Source: a virus
Direction: 5' to 3' (one strand)
IMG/VR virus record: IMGVR_UViG_3300025694_000013
Span: 1 to 37,356 of that record
DNA: 37,356 nt
The notes beneath the pieces are model-generated. The model saw only the letters and a program-made list of their open reading frames with translations, ran no database searches and was not told the origin of the DNA. Positions 1 to 8,400 of this stretch are shown piece by piece; the first letter of the stretch is position 1; the number at the start of each line of letters is the position of its first letter. Made by a program: the position numbers and the translations under genes.

Positions 1-51
1 GCTAGTAAATATTGTAAGGACCCTAACTACGCTAAAAAATCAAAGAAATAA
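1..51 (+). CDS. 3' end of an upstream gene, product unknown
   Basis: An open frame enters at base 1 and stops at TAA 49-51, leaving only the last 16 residues, ASKYCKDPNYAKKSKK. The tail is Lys-rich with one Cys, like the small basic proteins that follow, so it is probably another member of this cluster. The next ATG follows 2 bases after the stop, consistent with one transcript. The peptide is too short to assign a function, and because it starts at the window edge it could be a chance open frame. Confidence 0.5.
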   Translation, partial: ASKYCKDPNYAKKSKK

Positions 52-53
52 TT

Positions 54-467
54 ATGGCAAAGAAAAAAACAAAAGTTACTGGCGCTAAAACATCTATTAA
101 TACCCCTTCAGAGGCTAAAGAGGCAGGACAAGGGTATATGATGGCTGCTGCGGCAGGCTCGGCTAATAGAGCGGCTAAAGCGATAAAAAAATCAAGCCTT
201 GGTGGAACAGCACAAAATCCTAGCCCTGCAATGTACGGTGCTAGAGTAGCTGCGTCAGTGTTAGGTGAAGACTCTTCACGGATTCCTATGCGAAAAAAAA
301 CAGTACGCTCTCTCACAACTGACGGCCCTAAGCCAAGTTTACAAAAAAGTCCTATGTCGGGACGTGACGTTCCGCTGCCAAAAACTTCAGACAAGCAACT
401 TGTGAAGAACGCTAAAGCTGCTTTGAAAACTGCTCGTAAAACAATGCGTCAAAAACGAAGAGGATAA
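54..467 (+). CDS. Small highly basic protein, unknown function
   Basis: This 137-residue protein is very rich in Lys, Arg, Ala and Ser. It starts MAKKKTKVTG and ends in a strongly basic tail, residues about 118-137, containing KTARKTMRQKRRG. There is no signal peptide, and only the Ala-rich stretch at about residues 29-43 (MMAAAAGSANRAAKA) could be an amphipathic helix. The composition suggests binding of nucleic acid, for example DNA packed in the head, but no named domain is recognised. The start follows an A/T-rich leader typical of this genome. The stop overlaps the next start as TAATG (465-469), indicating translational coupling with the next small gene. The function is inferred from charge only. 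Confidence 0.75.
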   Translation: MAKKKTKVTGAKTSINTPSEAKEAGQGYMMAAAAGSANRAAKAIKKSSLGGTAQNPSPAMYGARVAASVLGEDSSRIPMRKKTVRSLTTDGPKPSLQKSPMSGRDVPLPKTSDKQLVKNAKAALKTARKTMRQKRRG

Positions 468-637
468 TGCCTACAGTAAATTACAAGTGTGGAGACACAG
501 GAAAGATGAAGACTAAGGTCTTCCCTTATAACGCAGTCGGTAAAGCTCAGGCTTCTACCTTTGCGAGCACTATGGGTGGTTCTGTGAAGAACAACCCAGG
601 ATATGGTATGGAGAAAAAGATGAAGTCGTCTTATTGA
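467..637 (+). CDS. 56-residue basic protein with one Cys, unknown
   Basis: The frame begins at the ATG inside TAATG and ends at TGA 635-637, which again overlaps the next ATG as TGATG. The protein starts MPTVNYKCGDTGKMKTK and ends with a Lys/Met-rich tail (MEKKMKSSY). It contains one Cys and several Gly, with no membrane segment. Its reality is supported by the perfect fit between two neighbours with overlapping stop/start codons on both sides. Small proteins of this kind are common beside structural genes of marine phages. I cannot assign a function. Confidence 0.65.
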   Translation: MPTVNYKCGDTGKMKTKVFPYNAVGKAQASTFASTMGGSVKNNPGYGMEKKMKSSY

Positions 638-879
638 TGGGAGAGCTAAAGAAATGGCGGGACCAGAAATGGGTTCGTATTGGGACGGACGGTTCTATCC
701 TTGGTGCTTGCGGCACGAGCAAGGACACAAAGAACCCTGACCGCTGCCTGCCATTATCTAAGGCTAATTCTATGAGTAAATCTGAGCGAGCTGCTACAGC
801 CCGTAGGAAGAAACGACGAGGAGGAAGCAGGCGTCAGTTTGTTTCTAATACGGCGGCAGGACGAGTAACGAATAGTTGA
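637..879 (+). CDS. Small Lys/Arg-rich protein, DUF6321/DUF5872-like
   Basis: This 80-residue protein starts at the ATG in TGATG; a TTG one codon earlier is unlikely to be used. Residues about 4-43 follow a pattern I know from short proteins of large marine phages and giant viruses: LKKWRDQKWVRIGTDG, then GACG, a Cys-Leu-Pro segment (RCLPLSKAN), and a SKSERAATARRKKR helix. The C-terminal third is extremely basic (KKRRGGSRRQF). That family is uncharacterised; positive charge and phage context suggest binding DNA or packaging with it. Two Cys (CG at about 25 and RC at about 37) could pair or bind metal. The family call is from memory of the motif, not a search. Confidence 0.7.
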   Translation: MGELKKWRDQKWVRIGTDGSILGACGTSKDTKNPDRCLPLSKANSMSKSERAATARRKKRRGGSRRQFVSNTAAGRVTNS

Positions 880-880
880 T

Positions 881-1171
881 ATGGCGAATAAGAGCAAGAT
901 GAAATGCAACAGCCCTACTCGGTCGGACCGAGCGGGCAAGAAGATGATGGTCAAAGCTTGCTCTGGCGGCAAAGAGAAGCTCATTCATTTCGGCGCCAAG
1001 GGTTATGGACATAACTATTCTGCTGCTGCGCGTAAGAGCTTTAAAGCTCGTCATAAGTGTGGGACGGCTACCAATAAACTTACGGCGCGTTACTGGGCTT
1101 GCAAAAAGTTGTGGGCTGGTAAGGGCGGTTCTAAGAAGAGCTCTCCGTCCAATAGGCGTGGGAAATATTAA
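881..1171 (+). CDS. Small basic protein, DUF5872-like
   Basis: This 96-residue protein has two blocks. Residues about 11-45 read PTRSDRAGKKMMVKACSGGK and then EKLIHFGAKGYGHN. Residues about 46-80 read SAAARKSFKARHKCG followed by KLTARYWACKKLWAGKG. The combination of a 'K-[IL]-I-x-FG-x-KG' core, a 'RKSFKARH' helix and a 'ARYWA-x-K-x-W' block is a recurrent signature of small basic phage/viral proteins (DUF5872-like), whose role is not established. The C-terminus is Ser/Lys-rich. The start lies one base after the previous stop. A promoter-like box follows immediately downstream, so this gene probably ends its transcription unit. Confidence 0.75.
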   Translation: MANKSKMKCNSPTRSDRAGKKMMVKACSGGKEKLIHFGAKGYGHNYSAAARKSFKARHKCGTATNKLTARYWACKKLWAGKGGSKKSSPSNRRGKY

Positions 1172-1172
1172 G

Positions 1173-1180
1173 TACATTTG
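1173..1180 (+). promoter_or_regulatory. Bacteroidota-type promoter box (TAnnTTTG)
   Basis: TACATTTG fits the Bacteroidota -7 consensus TAnnTTTG exactly. It lies in a 24-base gap between genes, with 15 bases between the box and the ATG at 1196. Three similar boxes in this window have gaps of 14-16 bases. No clear TTTG -33 element is visible upstream. Confidence 0.5.
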
Positions 1181-1195
1181 TAAAAACAGAATATA

Positions 1196-1366
1196 ATGCC
1201 CTCACGTTCTCGCCCTTCAAAAGGATTAGGGGATACCGTTGAAAAAATTACTAGAGCAACAGGTATCAAGCAGGTAGTGGAGAAGGTCTCCCAAGCTACA
1301 GGCTCCGATTGTGGCTGCGGCCAACGCCGCGACACGTTAAACAGAATTTTCCCATACGATAAATAA
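1196..1366 (+). CDS. 56-residue protein with CxC motif, phage conserved
   Basis: The frame runs from ATG 1196 to TAA 1364-1366. The protein begins MPSRSRPSKGLGDTVEKITR, followed by a helix (TGIKQVVEKVSQAT). It ends with a Cys pair and a basic/aromatic tail: DCGCGQRRDTLNRIFPYDK. The 'GLGDTVEKIT-x-ATGI-x-x-VVEKV ... CGC-x-x-R-x-x-x-LN-x-x-FPY' pattern recurs in Bacteroidota phages in my memory, but without a known function. The CxC could coordinate metal. The frame is short but well supported by pattern, by the promoter-like box 15 bases upstream, and by the next start 2 bases after its stop. Confidence 0.7.
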   Translation: MPSRSRPSKGLGDTVEKITRATGIKQVVEKVSQATGSDCGCGQRRDTLNRIFPYDK

Positions 1367-1368
1367 TT

Positions 1369-1935
1369 ATGCCAAACATCCCTTTAACCAATAAGATTCA
1401 CACCGTAACATCGGGAGTGGAAACCGTAAACAAAGGCTCTGCTCAAGCAAACGCTGGGCGAGAAGCATACACTATCCAAGACCTAGCAGATACTATTGGC
1501 GGCGGTGTTGATTCTATTGCAGCAGGAGACGGAATTACCGTTAGCGAAGCAACAGGTGACGTAACTGTATCTGCTAAGATTGGTGGTGCTAGCGCGGATA
1601 GCTATATAGGTGAGTTTACCGCTGACGACGCTATAGGCGCTTCTAAGATATTCAGCAGCACTACCACTTCGAGCGACCCAACAGGGTCGTCCTTAACGTA
1701 TGCAAACTATTTGTTTGGAGACCTTAGCAACCCTGGCATAGCTACATTCCAAAAAACGTCTATGGTTTTAATGCAAACCCAAGACACAGCCCCTAGGAGT
1801 ACGTCGACGGGAGGGTTTACAGGTCAGATAGTTATCTTTCATGATGGAACTGCGGATGATGGTATTTATGTGTGTACTTCAGGGGGCGCTGCGGGCAGCG
1901 CTACGTGGAAAAAAGCGGCATTAACATTAGTATAA
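1369..1935 (+). CDS. Small virion fibre-like protein
   Basis: This 188-residue protein is rich in Thr, Ser, Gly and Ala. Residues about 25-60 (AYTIQDLADTIGGG, then SIAAGDGITVS and DVTVSAKIGG) resemble the shaft/neck start of phage fibres. The C-terminal segment GQIVIFHDGTADDGIYVC, followed by WKKAALTLV, matches the C-terminus of the long tail fibre encoded at 12008-14695 (GDVVWTTDYIYVC, then WKRVAIATW), suggesting the same terminal assembly or binding unit. No signal peptide is present. It is probably a head or tail fibre, transcribed with the spike-base and adhesin genes that follow. The role is inferred from composition and the shared terminal motif. Confidence 0.6.
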   Translation: MPNIPLTNKIHTVTSGVETVNKGSAQANAGREAYTIQDLADTIGGGVDSIAAGDGITVSEATGDVTVSAKIGGASADSYIGEFTADDAIGASKIFSSTTTSSDPTGSSLTYANYLFGDLSNPGIATFQKTSMVLMQTQDTAPRSTSTGGFTGQIVIFHDGTADDGIYVCTSGGAAGSATWKKAALTLV

Positions 1936-1941
1936 GAAACT

Positions 1942-2463
1942 ATGGCATATCAAAAATTACAGGTAGGACTAGCGCTAGAAATAGTTCCATTCGACTACGA
2001 CATCCCGAACCCTGCGGGACCTATCTTCGAAAGTACGAGCACGGTAGGAACGCAATCTAACGTAACAACGCTTACGCTTATTGACGCTAACGCTGATTTT
2101 ATTAAGGAAGGTATAAAGCCTGGGATGGTTATTAAGGGGGGCGGTGCAAATTTTACTTTTGCTCTCGTTAGCTCCGTAGATAGCGCAACGCAGTTAACGG
2201 CTTCGGTAGAAGACGGATATTCCTGGACAGAAGAATACGGATACACTATATACGCAGAGACTACCGACGGTTGCGTTTTATATGTAGGGGGTACGCTTGC
2301 GCCTAACACACCAGGATTTAAGATTCCAATAATTACCGCTTCGGGCTCTCGCGTTACGCTAGAGGGCGTCTTGCCAGGCTCCTTTATACCCGTTCAGGTA
2401 CGAAGGGTAAGCGCACGGACACCAATCGCGGGTGAAGAATTAAAAATTGTAGCTTTCTGGTAA
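1942..2463 (+). CDS. Spike-base-like virion protein
   Basis: This 173-residue protein begins MAYQKLQVGLALEIVP. Its C-terminal third has GCVLYVGGTL, then RVTLEGVLPGSFIPVQVRRV and KIVAFW. The order 'LYVGG ... V-x-[FL]-x-GV-x-PG-x-x-[IL]-PV-x-VRRV ... IVA[LF][WY]' is that of the spike-base family (RCAP_Rcc01079 type), first known from gene-transfer-agent head spikes and found in many phages. Residues about 35-105 form an inserted beta-rich segment (TTLTLIDANADFIKEGIKPG) seen in other virion proteins. It likely sits on the virion surface as a base for a fibre. Its neighbours, a small fibre and the giant adhesin, suggest those as partners. The family call is by pattern. Confidence 0.6.
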   Translation: MAYQKLQVGLALEIVPFDYDIPNPAGPIFESTSTVGTQSNVTTLTLIDANADFIKEGIKPGMVIKGGGANFTFALVSSVDSATQLTASVEDGYSWTEEYGYTIYAETTDGCVLYVGGTLAPNTPGFKIPIITASGSRVTLEGVLPGSFIPVQVRRVSARTPIAGEELKIVAFW

Positions 2464-2464
2464 T

Positions 2465-5400
2465 ATGAGCGGAACTATCATAGGTATTGCTAACGCGTTT
2501 GGCGCCAGTATTTCGCCTGGCGCTGCTCAGGGTTCGGCTCCTGGCCCTCCCCCTAGCCAAGACCCTATGAATTTTTATGTCACCCCGTATAACTCGGCGG
2601 GGACTTCAACCCCTAGCGGTCAGTATAAACTTGGTTTGTACTCTACGGGAACTTATGATTTTACGGTTGATTGGGGCGATGGCAATACCGACGTTATTAC
2701 ATCGTATAACCAACCCGAGGTTACGCACGACTACGGAACGGTTTTGCCTACGGATAATTTTGAAATTACCATTACGCCTAACGTAGTGTTTCCGCTTCAA
2801 GCGGTAAACAGTTGGTATTTCGGAAATCGAAACGAAGGAGACGGGGTTAAAGTAAGGTCTATTGACCAGTTTGGCGCTACCGTTTTTTATGCTGACCAAG
2901 ATATATTTTACGGATGTGAGGCCCTAGGTACTTTTGCTTCTACCATAAGCAACGTCCCCACTATTTTAAACAAGGTTATTGGAGACGGATTTTTCTTTAA
3001 TTGCGACGAGCTTGCCCCTGCTTTTTATACGGCTTACTGGGTAGGGCCATTTACTGGTACCGCAGAATCATTTAACGAAGGAAAATCCGTTGCGGGGCTT
3101 CCTGTGGGAAATTCTAGAGGAAAGTTCCAGCTTGACTTTACTCCTACCAATATGTTTAGGGCATTTAAAAATCAAGCGATTTTTAACCAAAATGATGCAG
3201 GTCTTTACTGGGACGTTTCTAGCTGCAACAACTTTACGGAATGTTTTTCTTCTTGTTTGCGCTATAACCAGCCGTTCCCCAACTGGACCTTTTTGACGGG
3301 TACGCCTGTTTTTGCGGCGGATATGTTTAAAAACGCCGTAGACTTCAATCAAAATATAACGGGTTGGAATACGTCTGCGTTTCAGGATATGGGTGGGATG
3401 TTTGCCCGTACGTTGCCCGTTGGTTCGGGAGGGGTGACGGACTCTGTATTTAACCAAGCTATTGGCGTTTGGAATACAGATAACGTACGTGACGCAAGCG
3501 CTATGTTTTTTAACGCCGTCAACTTCAACCAAGATTTGAGCAATTGGTTTAGTACGGGTTCTTTACAAAATATAGGCCCTAGCTCAGGCGGCATAGTAAG
3601 TATGTTTTCTGGCGCTACTTCTTTTAATGGCTCTGTAGCTAACTGGGACCTTACCAATCCTTTGCTTACTTCTGTTTCTTATGTTTTTAACGGCGCCACT
3701 TCATTTGACCAGCCTCTTAATTCGTGGGACGTTTCTGGCGTTTCTTTTTTTGTAGGCACTTTTAACGGCGCTACTGCATTCAACCAAAATTTAGCGCTTT
3801 GGGACGTTTCCTCGGGGCTATTTTTTAGTGAGATGTTTAAGGGCGCTACTTCTTTTGTGGGTACTTCGCTTACTTCGTGGAACGTGTCTTCTGCTACTGA
3901 TATGCAGGATATGTTTAACGGGGCTACTTCTTTTACAAATTCACTTGTTTTTTGGAACCCGTCTAGCGTGACCAATATGTCGGGGATGTTTAACGGCGCT
4001 ACCCTTGCCAACCCCAACGTAAGCGGATGGAATATATCTAGCTTAGCGAACGCTTCGGATATGTTTACGAATAGCGGGCTCAGCTCTTTTAATTACCAAG
4101 CGCTTTTGGTGGCTTGGGCGGCTCAGGCGCCTAACATACAAAGCGGCGTAACGCTTTCTAGTATTAACCAATACGCAAACTTTGGCGCTCCTGCCGACGC
4201 CAAAGCGAAGTTGGTTAATGATTATGGATGGACTATTACCGACTTGGTAAACCCGAATTTGCCTCCGCCTGCTTTAACTTTTACTATTGACACTACGGCT
4301 ACCGAAGTCGGGAGCACGGCAAACAATCAATACCGCCTTCCCTTAATTTCATCTGGCACTTATGATTTTTACGTCCAGTGGGGCGACGGCGATGCCGAGC
4401 AAATTACGAGTTGGAACCAAGCAGAAGCTACGCATACGTATGCTGCTGCGGGTACGTATACAGTAAAGATGTTTGCGGTAGCGGCAACTACTACCCCTAT
4501 TATCGACCATATTAGCTGGGCTTCTCAAGACGGCACTACGCTAAGTGCTGCCAACGACAGGCTTAAGGTTCAGGATATTTCTGGATGGGCATCGGCGGTT
4601 TTGTATCTCAACGAATATGTCTTTACTAATTGCGAAAATTTAAATATTACGACTACTTCTTCTCCTACTTTTGGAAGCAAGGTATTGAGGACGTCTGCTT
4701 TTGAAAATTGCGATAACTTAAGTGGTGATTTAAGTGGTTGGGGAACTGTTGGGTCTCCCATTACGGGCTTGGCAGGGACTTTTTATAAAAACTCTACTTC
4801 CAACCCCAACTTTAATTTTGTTTTGCAGCATAACGTCGGGAGCCTTATACAGCCATTTCAAAATTGCGCGGCATTTAATAATCCTTTAAATAACTGGGAC
4901 GTCTCTAGCGTTATCGGTTTTACGGCTGCTTTTAGTGGCGCTAGTGCTTTCAATCAAGATATTAGCGGTTGGGATACGGGCAATTCAAGTGCTTTTAACG
5001 CGATGTTTAGTAACGCTTTAGCGTTCAATCAAAACATTAGTTCTTGGAATGTTGCTAGCGTAACTACGTTTAGCCAAATGTTTCAAGGCGCCACTTTATT
5101 TAATCAACCTGTAGGGGCTTGGACGACTACGTCTTTAACGAATTTGTTTTCAACGTTTAAGAACGCTGCTGCGTTTGACCAGGATTTAGCGAACTGGGAC
5201 GTAAGCGGGGTTACTACTGCTGTCGATATGCTTACTGGCAGCAACATAAGTGCTGCTAACTGGGACGCTTTGCTTATTGGCTGGGCGGCTCAAGGGACTG
5301 GAGCGGGCTCTTTACAAGCTAATGTTACGCTATCGAATATCAACCAGGTCCACGGTTCGGTAGACTCGGCGGCTACAGCTGCTTATAACAAGTTAACTTC

Positions 5401-8400
5401 TGCTCCATACAACTGGACTATTGTCGATTTGGGTGGCGCTCCTGTAGGGAACCTACTTTTGGACACTAGCTACGGAAGCGGAGCTGAGGCTGCTTACTCG
5501 GTCCGTAAGTTGCGCACCGCGTATACGGGGCCTGCTATAAAAGTCCAGGACACCGTAGGAGGTGCTACGCAGGACATCTATTTCGACGCTAACGACAACC
5601 TTGACGAAGCTGCCATAATCTCTTACGGGGGCTCTAACGACGTTTTCGTAGAGACCTGGTACGACCAGTCAATCAACGGCAATGATGCTACACAGGGTAC
5701 GTCTACTGCTCGTCCAAAGATTTACGACGGTACAACTGGCGCGTTGGTGAAGGAGAATGGGAAGTTGGCGTTAGACTTTGATGGGGTATCAGAGAATTTC
5801 ACAAGCACAATCAGTAACATAACTCAAAGTTTCGACGTCTACACAGTCCACAACTTCAACACCACACCAACAGCAACGCAACGACTTTACGACAGCGACA
5901 ACGGAGGAAGAATAACCAGAGGCTCAAACAGTACTGCAAACAATTTCGCATTCGCGGGTACAGTATTAAGTTGGTCACCACAGCAAACAGGACAAGTTCA
6001 AGAAACAACGGTATACAACGGAGTCTCATCACTTGTTAGGGTAAGCGGAACACAAACCGCGAGCGGGGACGCTGGTACAAACGCAACGGGTACGGATTTA
6101 GTTATTGGCGCAGATAAAACCGCAAGCACTCAATTCATAGATGGTCAGATTCAAGAATTAATTATTTTCGATAACAGCAAAAACGCAACCGACCGCACCG
6201 ACATCGAAGAAAACGTAGGCGACTACTTCACCCAAAACACGCCACTGCTCGACACGTATTCAGGTGCGGCGGCGGCGTACTCGTTGAGGCTTTTGGATTC
6301 GAGCTATGTTGGTTCAGCGGTAGAGGTTCAGGATACGGTAGGTGGAGCAACTCAGGATATTGGGTTCAATGTATTCGGTGAGCTCGATACGGTAGCCCTG
6401 GCTGCTTACGGGGGTTCTAATGATGTGTTTGTAGCTACCTGGTACGACCAATCAGGCAATAGCAATGACGCAACACAGGGTACGTCCGCTAATCGTCCAA
6501 AGATTTACGACGGTACGACTGGGGTCGTGTTAGAGAACGGGAAGCCTATCATAAATCTCGTATCGGGTAACAGTTGCACGTTGCTGTTGAATACAACGAT
6601 AACTAGCTCAACAACTCACATTTTTGGAGTCGCTGAATTAGACAGCACATCGAACAAAGTCATGATTGGCACAGCTGCTGGAAGTGGTATATATATTGCT
6701 AATAACTCTGACTCAAATAATGCTGTTGTTGGCAGTTCACTTTATATAAATGGGGCAAGTTCGTCAATTTCAACTAGAGACCAATTAAGCGACCAATTTC
6801 AAAATCAAACATCCTTTAATAGTATTCAAAATCTATCTGCTGCGAGCCAAACGCGTATTGGTATGCAAAATGGCGCAGGTGATAGTTATAAAATGTTTAA
6901 TACTCAAGAGTTTATTCTTTATACATCCGCGCAATCAGCCTCCAACCGCACAGGCATTGAAACCAACATCAACACGTTCTACGACATCTATACTGAGCCT
7001 GTAGCGCCTTTGTTGTTGAATAACTATCCTGGTGCTGCTGCGGCTTACTCATTGCGTAGGATTAACTCTAGCTATCAGGGTTCTGCTGTACTGGTGCAGA
7101 CGGCCCTTAACACTAAGGGACCAGTCTATATCGGCTTCGATTCCAATAACGACTTGGACACTACTTCATTGGCTACCTACGGAGGTAGCGAAGACGTGGT
7201 GGTAGCGGGATGGTTGGACCAGTCGGGCAACGGGAACGATGCCTCTCAAGCTACATCCGCTAATCGTCCTAAGATTTACGACGGGACGACGGGCGTGGTG
7301 ACGGAGAACGGGAAGCCTGCGGTTGACTTTGACGGTACTGATGACCAATTAGAAATAACTCGGTTCTCATATACTGCACTTACAGCAATCGCAGTTGCAA
7401 AAACAAGCACGCCCGCAGCGGACAACGCTCAGGTTATTGCTCAAGTTGATGGTTTTCTATTGAAGTCAGCCCAAACAGGAACGGACTATCCAAGATTCCA
7501 AGCATACGACACAGCGTACAGAACGGCAGAGTATCAGGTCGACAGTTCGGACACCCAGCTTTTACTGTTTGGATTTATTAGCGGAGGCAACGCGAATATT
7601 TACGTCAACGGAACGGCAGGAACAACGGCATCGGTTGGAGCGTTAAACAATCCAACAAATAACATTTTCATCGGTAAATTTCCCACCCTGAGCAACAGCG
7701 GCAACATCGGGCCAATTCAGGAGGTAATAATTTACGACAGCGACCAATCCGCCAACCGCACCGACATCGAGGATAACATCGGAGGCTACTATGACATCCC
7801 ACTGGCTGGCTTGTTGGACGAGAATCCAGGAGCGGCTGCTGCTTATAGCTTGCGTAGACTAAGCTCTACGTACACAGGCAGTGCTATACAGGTACAGCGA
7901 GCAGATAACGTTGGTGGAACGACTGACATAGGCTTCGACTCTTACGGAGACTTAGACACTACGGCTTTGACTACAGCTGCTCAAGGGAATGATATGGTGG
8001 TGGCTACGTGGTATGACCAGAGTGGTAACAGCAACGATGCCTCTCAAGCTACATCCGCTAATCGTCCAAAGATTTACGATGCTACGACGGGTGTGGTAGA
8101 TGATAACGGAAAGCCTGCGGTTGAGTTTGATGGTTCAAATGATGCTTTAACAAACACAGGCTTAACGACAAACAGCAACGAGACTTTCACAATCGTAGCG
8201 AATTACAACAACGCTTCGTCTTCAGGTACTTTGTTTGACAGCGCACAGACTGACGAGCATACTGCATTTCTTATCCAATCCGAATTTCGCGCAAAGTTTG
8301 GAAGTAACACGGATATGAAATATGGAGACGCGGCAACGGGTCAAAAACTGCACTGGATATATAAAGACAATACAACATCGAGCAGCAGTTACGGAGCAAT

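Noticed and set aside
845-1177. Long minus-strand open frames such as 845-1177, 2995-3532, 18170-18841, 21901-22476 and 36485-36856
   Set aside because: They lie opposite well-supported + strand genes, have no recognisable domains or leaders, and their composition mirrors the codon pattern of the opposite strand.
1005-1196. 63-codon + strand frame overlapping the basic-protein gene
   Set aside because: It lies mostly inside the 881-1171 gene in another frame, and its extension covers the promoter-like box and next start; the DUF5872-like frame is clearly the real one.
1872-2060. 62-codon + strand frame across the fibre and spike-base genes
   Set aside because: It overlaps the end of one strong gene and the start of another and has no domain or leader.
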